DNA from: BJGV01 sp003230615 | GTDB taxonomy: Bacteria > Pseudomonadota > Gammaproteobacteria > Burkholderiales > Nitrosomonadaceae | NCBI GenBank assembly: GCA_963663215.1 | Contig: OY760140.1 | Coordinates: forward strand, 930,001-994,000 | DNA: 64,000 bases | Direction of reading: 5' to 3' | Shown here: piece by piece, positions 17,592 to 25,817 of the stretch | How the letters are laid out: each line of letters begins with the position of its first letter | How positions within the stretch are numbered: the first letter of the stretch is position 1 | Notes under the pieces: generated by a model | What the model was told of the DNA's origin: nothing | Databases searched by the model: none | Seen by the model: only the letters and a program-made list of their open reading frames with translations | Made by a program: the position numbers and the translations under genes

Positions 17592-19118
17592 ATGACCTTG
17601 CCTTCACAAATTCACATATTTAACCGTAACGGAACGTACTATTTCCGTAGGCGCATTCCAAAAGACCTCCTAAGTCTTTATCCCTCGCAACAGATCATTT
17701 TCAGTCTCAAAACAAAGGACCGACGAGAAGCAGATAAGCTAGCTCGTATTGAATCCGTTAAGCTCGATCAAGAGTTCCAACATCGTCGCAGTACCTTGCC
17801 AGATAATTCACTGGAAGAAATATCTGATGATGATATTGAGCAAATATGCAAACTGTTCACTACCTACGCCTTAGAGGAAGATGAGGAAGTACGCATGGAA
17901 GGTTTATCTGACAGGGATTACCAAAAGATAACAGAAACCTTGAACATAGTTGATGCAGGAGAACGATATGATTTTGCAAAAGGAGATACGAAACTTATTG
18001 AGTTTGAGATGGAAGATTTTTGTGAATCCCATGGCTTCAAAATAGCTAAAGGTTCCCCAACCTATAAAAAATTAGCTTATAAATTTCTTCAAGCAAATGT
18101 AGAAATTACCCAGAAATTATTGGCTAGACACAGAGGTGAAATTATAGAGACTCCAAAGGCTCCTGATGTCGCTACCCAACAAGGTAATTTAACTCTAGGC
18201 CGTATTCTTGAGAAATGGGAACTTGAAGCAAGACCAAGACCTAAAACCATTGCTGAATGGAGGCTAGTTATTAATAGGTTTAATGACCTGCATGGAATTC
18301 TGAAAATAGATCAAATAACCAAATCAAATATAGTTGCTTTCAAGGACAGCAGACTGAAGCGTGGTAACGCTCCAGCTACAGTAACTAAACAACTTGGAGC
18401 GCTTTCATCACTACTCCAATATTCGGTGGACAATGACCTTATCAGCACTAATGTCGCAGCAGGAGTTCGGGTTGCTAAAAGTAAAGTGGAGAAAAAGACT
18501 AGACTCCCATACGAAATTGAGGACCTTAACAAAATATTCTCCTGCCCTATTTATACTGATAAACGTCGCCCTCAAGGTGGTGGCGAAGAGGCTGCATACT
18601 GGTTGCCACTACTTGCGCTTTATTCCGGAGCTCGCTTGGAAGAATTGGGGCAACTCCAGAAAAAAGATGTGCAACAACAGAATAGTATTTGGCACATCAA
18701 TATTTCCGATGAGGCCGATGGAGCATCCGTGAAAACTTACAGCTCAAGAAGAAATATTCCAATCCACCCCGCACTATTAAAATTAGGTTTTATCGAATAT
18801 GCGCATCAGCAGTGTGAAAGAATTTTTCCTGCACTTAAGGTAGATAGCCACAAATCATTAACTGGTAACTTCTCTAAATGGTGGGGGCGATATGCTCGTG
18901 AGATTATCGGTATAACGGACAGACGTAAGGTATTCCATAGCTTTCGCCATGCATTTAAAGATGCATGCAGAAATAGCGGAATTCATCAAGAAATTCATGA
19001 TTCTTTCACTGGGCATGCGGGTAGCAATGTTGGTAGTACGTACGGCTCAGGCGCATCTCTAAAACGATTAGCAGACCAGATGGCAAAGTTAAAGTATGAA
19101 GGATTGGAAATAGGGTGA
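17592..19118 (+). CDS. Tyrosine recombinase (integrase), tRNA-Glu-associated
   Basis: 508 residues. The N-terminus IFNRNGTYYFRRRIPKDLL is the DUF6538/arm-binding-type start common in proteobacterial integrases. The catalytic domain has Arg I in LYSGARLEELGQL, the HxxR box in FHSFRHAFKDACR and a C-terminal Tyr in GSNVGSTYGSG, so it looks competent. It lies directly downstream of tRNA-Glu, the typical orientation for an island integrated into the tRNA 3' end. The element it moved is probably the following Mrr/ParB-like/R-M region, but no right att copy was found. Confidence 0.88.
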   Translation: MTLPSQIHIFNRNGTYYFRRRIPKDLLSLYPSQQIIFSLKTKDRREADKLARIESVKLDQEFQHRRSTLPDNSLEEISDDDIEQICKLFTTYALEEDEEVRMEGLSDRDYQKITETLNIVDAGERYDFAKGDTKLIEFEMEDFCESHGFKIAKGSPTYKKLAYKFLQANVEITQKLLARHRGEIIETPKAPDVATQQGNLTLGRILEKWELEARPRPKTIAEWRLVINRFNDLHGILKIDQITKSNIVAFKDSRLKRGNAPATVTKQLGALSSLLQYSVDNDLISTNVAAGVRVAKSKVEKKTRLPYEIEDLNKIFSCPIYTDKRRPQGGGEEAAYWLPLLALYSGARLEELGQLQKKDVQQQNSIWHINISDEADGASVKTYSSRRNIPIHPALLKLGFIEYAHQQCERIFPALKVDSHKSLTGNFSKWWGRYAREIIGITDRRKVFHSFRHAFKDACRNSGIHQEIHDSFTGHAGSNVGSTYGSGASLKRLADQMAKLKYEGLEIG

Positions 19119-19172
19119 GATAGATGATGGGGTGCTACACCTATACATTTAGATATAGTGTTTATAAGGCTT

Positions 19173-19219
19173 TCAAGTGTAATGTAGGTGCCATACGTAG
19201 GTGCCAAACTTACACTTGA
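19173..19219. repeat. Inverted repeat with internal tandem after the integrase
   Basis: TCAAGTGTAA (19173-19182) and TTACACTTGA (19210-19219) enclose two copies of GTAGGTGCCA. The arms share CAAGTGTA with the inverted repeat upstream of the same integrase gene. Confidence 0.5.
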
Positions 19220-19225
19220 TACTCT

Positions 19226-19806
19226 TTATTTTTTTAGATAATCGTCTATCCAGGACCTAATTCCTTCATAGTCTTGGAGCTCTAACTCCCATGGATGCTT
19301 GTCCGAGAAAAGCTTTGCATCTTGTGTGAAGCGGGTAGTTGTTACAAGGATTGCTTTGGAGACTTTTTGTCATTTTTTACACCGTACAACTCTCGAACTG
19401 TAGAAACAGAAACTGGATTTCCTGGGTCCGGCCTCTTACATTCAATAAGAAATTTTAATCCAACCTTATCATGTTTGATTGCAGTGATGTCCTTGCCACC
19501 ATCACGAGTACGTTTAGAAAGTTCAACTTGGTACCCAAATCCTGAGAACAGCTCTGCAATAAGCCGCTCGAATTTGTGTCGATCAATGATACGAAGGTCA
19601 TCAGGAAATTGCTGGAGGCGTTCAATGAGCACACGTTCAAATAATGATGCGGTCTCAATAATTGACTGTACAGCTTCTTTACGCTCTAGATCAAAGCTTG
19701 CCGATAATAAGGTAGGAGCAACTCCTTTAATAATTACGTTACCTCTACCTGCGTGAAAAATTCTACTACTTGTGTGAATAGCTGTATTCCTCATTCCCAT
19801 CTCCAA
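19226..19806 (-). pseudogene. Mrr-like restriction endonuclease, frameshifted
   Basis: The first 154 residues contain HKFERLIAELFSGFGYQVEL, then RTRDGGKDITAI and FLIECKRP: the DGGxD...ECK core of the Mrr/PD-(D/E)XK fold. The frame ends at 19342, but adding one A to an A5 run (about 19358) continues KKVSKAILVTTTRFTQDAK to WIDDYLKK and a stop at 19226, giving a normal C-terminus. Mrr nucleases cut DNA, often modified DNA. Probably a broken defence gene, or a homopolymer error. Confidence 0.7.
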
Positions 19807-20020
19807 AACCTGTCTGTTAATATATGTCTACTATTATAGACTTAATAAGCCGCTGGAACCTGGCGGATAGAAATCGATAGACATGTTGATACAATTTGTC
19901 CGTCTATCGAAACTACAACTTATTCAGCATTCTGATCATTACTCTAATGCTACTACTGTCCAATTTGGACACTTCTAGCTACGTATCAAAATCTTCCAAA
20001 GTGGACACCTAAAAGAAATC

Positions 20021-20426
20021 CTAGAATTCACTATTCATGTCTTCCTCTTGTTCGTCCGATGATCGGTGCACATGAAAGATTACCTGCCTCTGTGTAGCTT
20101 GCTCATGAAACTGCGCAAAGGCTTCTAACATATCTTCAGGCTGTGCTTTCATTAGCTTCCCAAACTTTATAGTAAGATTTCGAACTATTTTATCTATCCT
20201 CTTCTGCTGAAGAGCATCTATATCAATACAAGAATCCTCTGACTCTCTCCACTCGGCATAATTTTTCCAGAGGTCAATATTGGCCCTAACATAAGAACTA
20301 TCGAAGGATGATTCCGAGGCCTTGGCCTCAATTTCCAGCTGGGGAAGAAGCTCTTTCATTTTCGCTTTCATAAGAGCCACTTGGGATTTACTTATCCCGT
20401 AAGAATGGGCAATAGCTCTTAAACTC
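20021..20426 (-). pseudogene. ParB-like protein, 3' half (separated by IS insertion)
   Basis: Read from the IS boundary, this half continues SLRAIAHSYGISKSQVALMK, a helix-turn-helix, and a C-terminal helical region to DEQEEDMNSEF (stop 20021). Joined in frame to the N-terminal half at 22158-21692 (after removing the IS and one TSD copy) it gives one protein of about 290 residues: a ParB-type nuclease/partition domain followed by an HTH. An internal Met at 20380 could start a truncated 119-residue product, but there is no evidence that it is made. Confidence 0.75.
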
Positions 20427-20493
20427 TGAAGTGGTACCCGAAAACTGTACAGGTTGTTAAGCTCTGATATGAATAATAAAGAGAAGAACTATC

Positions 20494-20775
20494 ATGAGCA
20501 AGAAACGTAAGAATTATTCTAGTGCATTTAAAGCAAAAGTGGCTTTAGCTGCGATCCGGGCTGATGAAACTGTCCCACAACTGGCCGCTCGGCATGGGCT
20601 GCATCCAACCCAGATCAATACCTGGAAACGCCAACTGGCCGAGCAGGCCGCAGAGCTGTTTACCCGCAGCAATGGGGTCAAAAAAGACAATTAACACGGT
20701 GTGGATGATTTACATCGCGTCATAGGGCAACTGACGGTGGAACGGGATTTTTTAGCACGAAAGCTCGATTATTAA
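20494..20775 (+). pseudogene. IS3-family transposase OrfA with premature TAA
   Basis: SKKRKNYSSAFKAKVALAAI and VPQLAARHGLHPTQINTWKR form the IS3 OrfA helix-turn-helix. A TAA at 20692-20694 interrupts the frame, which continues as HGVDDLHRVIGQLTVERDFL to the natural stop at 20773. That tail carries the leucine-zipper part and the region T TTT TTA where -1 frameshifting would join OrfB. With the early stop, the OrfAB transposase cannot be made normally, so this copy is probably immobile. Confidence 0.8.
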
Positions 20776-20795
20776 GTCTTGAGGAACGCAAGCAC

Positions 20796-21623
20796 ATGAT
20801 TGAGCCGCATGACAAATTAAGTATTACACAACAATGCCAGCTGTTAGGTCTGCCACGTTCTACCTACTACTATCAGCCACAGCCGTTCAACGATGAGGAA
20901 CTGGCTTTATTACGTCTGATGGATGAGCAATACCTGAAAACACCGCAGTACGGAGCCCGTAGTTATGCCACCTGGTTTCAACGTCAGGGCATCGCCGTTG
21001 GTCGGAAGAAGGCCGCCGCCATGATGGAGACACTGGGTATTATCAGCACGGCCCCTAAGCCGAAGACCAGTAGTCCGGGCAAGCAGCACAAGATCTATCC
21101 CTATTTGCCCAGGAACAAGATCATAGATCGACCCAACCAGGTGTGGGCGTCTGATGTCACCTACGTGCCGCTGGAGAAAGGTTTTGCTTATCTGGTGGTC
21201 ATTATGGACTGGCATTCCCGCAAGGTGCTGAGTTGGCGTCTGTCCAACACGCTGGAAGCTGACTTCTGTGTGCAGGCACTGGAGGCGGCCATACAGGATT
21301 ATGGTTATCCTCAGATATTCAATACCGACCAGGGGATCCAGTTCACCAGTACGGCATTCACAGATGTATTGAAAGACAATCTAATCCAAATCAGCATGGA
21401 TGGAAAGGGTTATTACCGTGATAATATTTTTGTTGAACGGTTATGGCGAACAGTGAAGTACGAACATCTATACACACGAGAATTTGCTAATGTTGGGGAG
21501 GTCAGAGAAAGTTTGATCCACTGGTTTGAATGGTATAACCAGGAACGATTTCATCAAAGACTTGATAACCTGACACCGGATGAGGTTTACTACCCACATC
21601 AAGCTATTCTTCAAGCTGCCTGA
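20796..21623 (+). CDS. IS3-family transposase OrfB (DDE catalytic domain)
   Basis: 275 residues. HTH_21-type region SITQQCQLLGLPRSTYYYQP, then the rve integrase core with the DDE triad: VWASDVTYVPL (Asp), IFNTDQGIQFTS (Asp) and DNIFVERLWRTVKYEHLY (Glu). The frame is -1 relative to orfA and open upstream, consistent with programmed frameshifting. Intact. Confidence 0.92.
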   Translation: MIEPHDKLSITQQCQLLGLPRSTYYYQPQPFNDEELALLRLMDEQYLKTPQYGARSYATWFQRQGIAVGRKKAAAMMETLGIISTAPKPKTSSPGKQHKIYPYLPRNKIIDRPNQVWASDVTYVPLEKGFAYLVVIMDWHSRKVLSWRLSNTLEADFCVQALEAAIQDYGYPQIFNTDQGIQFTSTAFTDVLKDNLIQISMDGKGYYRDNIFVERLWRTVKYEHLYTREFANVGEVRESLIHWFEWYNQERFHQRLDNLTPDEVYYPHQAILQAA

Positions 21624-21691
21624 GCTTGATTAAACAACCATGTTAGAGCTTAAACTAATCTCAGGTTGTCCAGTTGAAGGGGGCCACTTCA

Positions 21692-22158
21692 CTCCCTACT
21701 GCTTCACCCGTAACTATAGCCCTCCATGTGGCTTCTTGTTTTTCTGCCTGAGGCATATAAAGATGTACCCTAGAGTTAAGGTCATAGGAAAATTTACGTA
21801 CCTCTTCTTCTGTATCCACATTGAGTTGCTGAGCCCACACCGCCAACGTTGGCTTTGCTTCTGCCTCTTGATAAGCTTCCATTCGATGATGGCCATCAAA
21901 GACTACTAATGCGCCGCTAACGGTATCTTTCCACACGAGGAGTGGATCAAGCAGCTTCCCCGCTAGGACCACTTCTTTCAATTCCACTATCACTTCCAGC
22001 GCCGCTCTTTCTCGAAGTGTCCTATCAACTATATTGTTACTCTCCCCACAGCGAACCTGAAATCGTTCGGGGTCCACTGACAGTGTACCTAAGGGCAACT
22101 TTTTAGGTTTGCTCAGCTTTTGATGAGTTATGGCAAATAAACGACTTTGAGTAGTCAT
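21692..22158 (-). pseudogene. ParB-like protein, 5' half (interrupted by IS)
   Basis: The N-terminal half holds KLPLGTLSVDPERFQVR, then LDPLLVWKDTVSGALVVFDG and HHRMEAY, the ParB/Srx-like nuclease motif (GHHR in place of the usual GERR). It reads into the IS after WRAIVTGEAVGS. ParB-like HTH proteins in accessory regions act in partition, regulation or as nucleases; which applies is unknown. Upstream (22159-22230) repeated GTATCC motifs (GGTATCCTAAAG and CAAAGTATCC) could be its operator. Confidence 0.75.
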
Positions 22159-22450
22159 AAAGTGAAAGGTATCCTAAAGTGTTTTTGGGGTTTTCCAAAG
22201 TATCCAAAAATAGTTGTTACTTAGTACGTACCACTTATTCTCAGTTGATAAAAAACCCCTGGTAAGAGACAAAGATCAAAAGATATCTGCTAGCTACTCA
22301 AACGAGGGGGAGAAATGGTTCCTTTCTGCGATAGTGAGGTTATAGACACAATTTTCAACAATAAACCCATGACCTAATTGCTTATTCATCCAATTACGCT
22401 CTACTTTTATAAATCTCCAATGATCGGATAAGTAGTAATGAGATGAGAAG

Positions 22451-22484
22451 TGAACGTCCGCTTTTGGCACAAAGCAGACATTCA
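22451..22484 (+). repeat. 34-bp hairpin repeat, copy 1
   Basis: TGAACGTCCGCTTT, loop TGGCAC, AAAGCAGACATTCA. One of about eleven copies of the dispersed palindrome described at 53375-53408. The remaining 22159-22722 spacer holds no supported gene, only this repeat and the left 79-bp direct repeat. Confidence 0.9.
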
Positions 22485-22605
22485 GAAAAACAATGTTTAA
22501 ACTAATCGGTGAAATTTCAACTAATTCTTCCAATTAATACAACGAAGATTTCCAATTGAAATCTATTCTTTTGCACCGGCCGCTTTCAGTAGTTTCTTGA
22601 TTTTC

Positions 22606-22684
22606 AATGTACCAGCAGATTTATTGGATGCTATTGGACTGCTATGGACACGGACGTGTGGTTTTGGCACAAAGCAGATGTTCA
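22606..22684 (+). repeat. 79-bp direct repeat, left copy, bordering the Z1/MORC R-M island
   Basis: It begins AATGTACCAGCAGATTTATT, contains GGACTGCTATGGA and ends with a hairpin-repeat half (TTTTGGCACAAAGCAGATGT). The right copy at 31836-31914 matches over the whole length with scattered differences and the same orientation. The five-gene restriction cluster lies exactly between them. Confidence 0.88.
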
Positions 22685-22722
22685 ATCTTTTAGTCGGCGG
22701 AAATCATACTATACAAAAAGAC

Positions 22723-24786
22723 TTAGCTAATCTCCAAAGTGGTTTTATCCGCTACGCTCTCATGTTTAAAACCAAGGTTATTTGCTTTCTCAAGCATTTC
22801 TATTCCCTTAGCCGCCTGTTTTCTGCTGGGTCTCCTGCCACTCTCAGCAACTCTACCCAAACTATATGCAAGACTACGCTGCCAAGGTAGAAGATTCTGT
22901 GTTTCTTTGGCCCATTTAGATAAAGAGAACCAAGTTTCAGAGGATATCTTAGAAACCAATTCAATAATCTTTACTTCATCATCATTCGGTTCATCTATAT
23001 CAGCAATTCCTCTAGGTGCATGCTGCGTTTCAGGTATAAGAACAGATTCAAACTGATCTGAAAGTGAAATTGATAGTGGCTTTACTACATCCCAGCACGC
23101 TTCTTTTTTACACCATTCAGTAACGTTAGCTATTCCAGGCGGCTGAACAAGTTTAGGTTGTACCGCCTGGCAAATACTTTCGAGACAGTCCGATAAAATA
23201 GGCCCCAACTCCTGCCGTGACCATATTCCATCCAAATCTAGTCTCTGCTCTGAACGGTACGACAGCCAAGCGATAGCATAAGTAACTGTTTGCGCTTTAT
23301 ATGCACCACCCAACTCACGAGCAACAATTCGGTCAGTTTCCTTAAATAAAATTGCTCTCGCAATCAATTTCTTAAAATAAGCTTCATCCGGCTCATATTT
23401 CCCTCGCTTATCCAAGCGCTGCATAAACTCTAAAAAGTTCTTCTGAGCGCCTTTACTTACCAAATGAGGAAGCTGCGCCCAACTATTCTCATATTTACCC
23501 AAATCTGTTTTGGTAAATTTCTGCCTGTTCGGATTTAGTGCTTCAAATGCATTTCTTTGAGAAACAGTTCCACGCCCTTTTTCGTCAAGATACTGACCTC
23601 GTGCCCGCTCATAATACCAATGGGTTTGTTTTTGTCCTCCAGCTTTGGGAGGAGCAAAAATAGTCCTGGAAAACTCCTGAATTTTTATATGATAGGGATG
23701 ATTTGCTGAAAAATCAGCCATATTTACTTTATTCTGGCTGTTAGCGTATTGAGAGATTTTCGGAGCTATGAGATCAATATCCTCTCCATTTATCTCTGTA
23801 ATTTTCACAGGCACAAAAATATTAGCCAAATCTGCACCATCTTTCTTAAATGCGTGAAAGAGTGAGCCTGTCGTTTGGCCGCCGTTTACAATCTGAAAAT
23901 CAGATGCCCTCTTTAAAAAAGGCAAGTTTTCAGATCCTTTAACAACTTCTAAGTTTGAACAGGTTGCAGACAAGCCGTTATTGTAGGCCAGGAACATATC
24001 AGGCTCTTTAGTAATCGTTTGCCGAATACCTTTGTTAATATTACCCCTGGCCTGTAGGAAGCTTCTTACATTTCTCTCTAAAAGACGTGGCCCATATTTA
24101 GAATATAAGTTAACCAGTGTTTTTGCAGAAAAAACAGCAAAAATACATCTGTAATTTTCTGAGGTTTTATTTGCAATAAGGCACTGCACAGGCTGCTCTG
24201 AAAGATGCTCGAAATCAATTACGATTCTATCAAGTCTACGTCCTAAAATTACAGTTTGAAATAATCTATTTAAATCCCATATATGAAAAGAGACTTCAAC
24301 ATCTCCTACTTGCACATGAGGCAACTCCTCTACTTTTGTAAGGCCGTCTGTAAAAAGATAGAGACGCACACGAACCAACATATCTTCTGACTGATAAATT
24401 GAATGTGCAAGATCAAAGGCATCTGAGGCATCTTCAAGATTCTTATAAACGCCCCCTAGAGCACGCTGAAAAAAAGTCTGAAGTCGCTTAAGAGCATTAA
24501 TACAGGATGATTTTGGAAGAGAGTTTAGTTCTCCATTTAAAAAGCATTCAGTAATAAACAAATCCAGCCTATCCCCATCATCAGAAATATGATAACCATT
24601 AACTTTATGTCCTTTCATCTTGTTGAAACAGATGCGCCCATCATCTAACTCTCCTGCCTCAACAAGATACTCAATCATTATTTCAGTAAACTGGTCCTCG
24701 CGTAACAGTTCATAGTCTTCTGTGTCGCTCCGCGCAACCACTTCCTGACACAATTCATTACAAAGCTTTTTTAATTCCTCACTCAT
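22723..24786 (-). CDS. AIPR-family protein of the Z1/MORC restriction system
   Basis: 687 residues. The AIPR (abortive infection phage resistance) core is clear: RNVRSFLQARGNINKGIRQT, DMFLAYNNGLSATCSNLEVV and FQIVNGGQTTGSLFHAF (about 235-300). An N-terminal helical part and a C-terminal tail of unknown function flank it. AIPR proteins occur as the last gene of Z1/DUF4420/MORC-ATPase operons; their activity is not settled. Start overlaps the stop of the PD-(D/E)XK gene by 8 bases, indicating coupling. This gene is intact. Confidence 0.88.
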   Translation of the reverse strand: MSEELKKLCNELCQEVVARSDTEDYELLREDQFTEIMIEYLVEAGELDDGRICFNKMKGHKVNGYHISDDGDRLDLFITECFLNGELNSLPKSSCINALKRLQTFFQRALGGVYKNLEDASDAFDLAHSIYQSEDMLVRVRLYLFTDGLTKVEELPHVQVGDVEVSFHIWDLNRLFQTVILGRRLDRIVIDFEHLSEQPVQCLIANKTSENYRCIFAVFSAKTLVNLYSKYGPRLLERNVRSFLQARGNINKGIRQTITKEPDMFLAYNNGLSATCSNLEVVKGSENLPFLKRASDFQIVNGGQTTGSLFHAFKKDGADLANIFVPVKITEINGEDIDLIAPKISQYANSQNKVNMADFSANHPYHIKIQEFSRTIFAPPKAGGQKQTHWYYERARGQYLDEKGRGTVSQRNAFEALNPNRQKFTKTDLGKYENSWAQLPHLVSKGAQKNFLEFMQRLDKRGKYEPDEAYFKKLIARAILFKETDRIVARELGGAYKAQTVTYAIAWLSYRSEQRLDLDGIWSRQELGPILSDCLESICQAVQPKLVQPPGIANVTEWCKKEACWDVVKPLSISLSDQFESVLIPETQHAPRGIADIDEPNDDEVKIIELVSKISSETWFSLSKWAKETQNLLPWQRSLAYSLGRVAESGRRPSRKQAAKGIEMLEKANNLGFKHESVADKTTLEIS

Positions 24787-25795
24787 TTCTTTTCAACCCT
24801 ATTTTCTCCAATACTTCGGATGCTCCTTTGCGGAAGCGTTCACAATCGCTTATAACAACAGAATATGAAACATCACCTACTCCACTGGGTAAGCTACTGC
24901 TGGTAATTTTGGGAAACTTATCATCGATCTCAAAGAAATCTCTCTCTTTTATAGAATAAGGGGTCAGATAACTTTCTGAATGTATGTCTAAGTATCCATA
25001 GTCACGCAGCTTTTTCTCAAATAAATTCGTAGCACTTAAATCAATCTTTAGCACATCTCTAACTGTAGTAACCACAGTCACAAGATTCATATCTGATTTA
25101 CCCGCATCATCGAATGCAATATGCATTAAATAAAGAAATGAATAGCCTTCCGGGTCGAGCTGAACCTCACTCGCAATATGAATCTTTTTATGTCTTTTAG
25201 ATAATGTTGTTTTTACTTCAATGCCGCCACTATTACAAATAAAATCTTTCGCTTTACGATCCGGGCCTTGCCATGCCTGAACCACTTCTAATGCCTCCAT
25301 ATAAGGAAGCAGGTAATCTTTCATCATGATTAACTCGCCTAACAGCCCTCTCTGGGCCTGTAAGGACAATCCTTCTGGTGAACAATTCTCAAAAAAATAT
25401 TTCCATGTACTGATTCTCTGTAAAGCTGAAGTTCCAATATCTAAATTTGTGTCTCTTGCTGAAATATGGTGAAGTAAATCTTCCGAAAGCGCTGCAAAAA
25501 CTTCCTGAAAGAGTACGTTCTCAAGAAAAATGACTAAATAGCTCTGCCTATCACCCAATTCTCTGACATAAAGCTTTAATTGCTGAAGTGCAGATAGCGC
25601 CAATCGTGTCTTCTCTGGATTATCAAGGCAACCAAATGCAATGCCTCTTGCAATAGACTTTCGATATCTGTCCATTTCAGCCAACAAAAAAATGCTGTCA
25701 GCATCTGCTTCCAATCCCCGTTTGAGTAAAGATGAGGAAGAATCTCGTCTTAAGTCATTTTCAAGGGAAGTCCATATGTCCTGCAGGGTACTCAC
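24779..25795 (-). CDS. PD-(D/E)XK motif protein (DUF4420), nuclease of the Z1/MORC system
   Basis: 338 residues. The central region LLGELIMMKDYLLPYMEALE, then WQGPDRKAKDFICNSGGIEV with KTT (about 155-200) gives the conserved E...D...ExK nuclease core of DUF4420. Such proteins are the predicted DNA-cutting subunit of the MORC-type restriction operons. It lies 22 bases after the Z1 gene and overlaps the AIPR gene. No lesion seen. That it is the nuclease is family inference. Confidence 0.85.
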   Translation of the reverse strand: MSTLQDIWTSLENDLRRDSSSSLLKRGLEADADSIFLLAEMDRYRKSIARGIAFGCLDNPEKTRLALSALQQLKLYVRELGDRQSYLVIFLENVLFQEVFAALSEDLLHHISARDTNLDIGTSALQRISTWKYFFENCSPEGLSLQAQRGLLGELIMMKDYLLPYMEALEVVQAWQGPDRKAKDFICNSGGIEVKTTLSKRHKKIHIASEVQLDPEGYSFLYLMHIAFDDAGKSDMNLVTVVTTVRDVLKIDLSATNLFEKKLRDYGYLDIHSESYLTPYSIKERDFFEIDDKFPKITSSSLPSGVGDVSYSVVISDCERFRKGASEVLEKIGLKRNE

Positions 25796-25817
25796 CGAAT
25801 AACTCCCTTATTAAGAC

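Larger units (their letters stand above)
20427..21691 (+). mobile_element. IS3-family insertion sequence
   Basis: 1265 bases. The ends are imperfect inverted repeats: TGAAGTGGTACCCGAAAACT at the left and, on the other strand at the right, TGAAGTGGCCCCCTTCAACT. A 3-bp target duplication CTC flanks it (20424-20426 and 21692-21694). It contains orfA and orfB of an IS3 transposase. It sits inside the ParB-like gene. Confidence 0.93.

Noticed and set aside
22294..22533. 79-codon open frame with CFVPKADVHF
   Set aside because: The peptide is the translation of the 34-bp hairpin repeat and flanks; there is no ribosome site or domain. The same applies to the frames at 31704-31955, 31805-31987 and 56729-56953.
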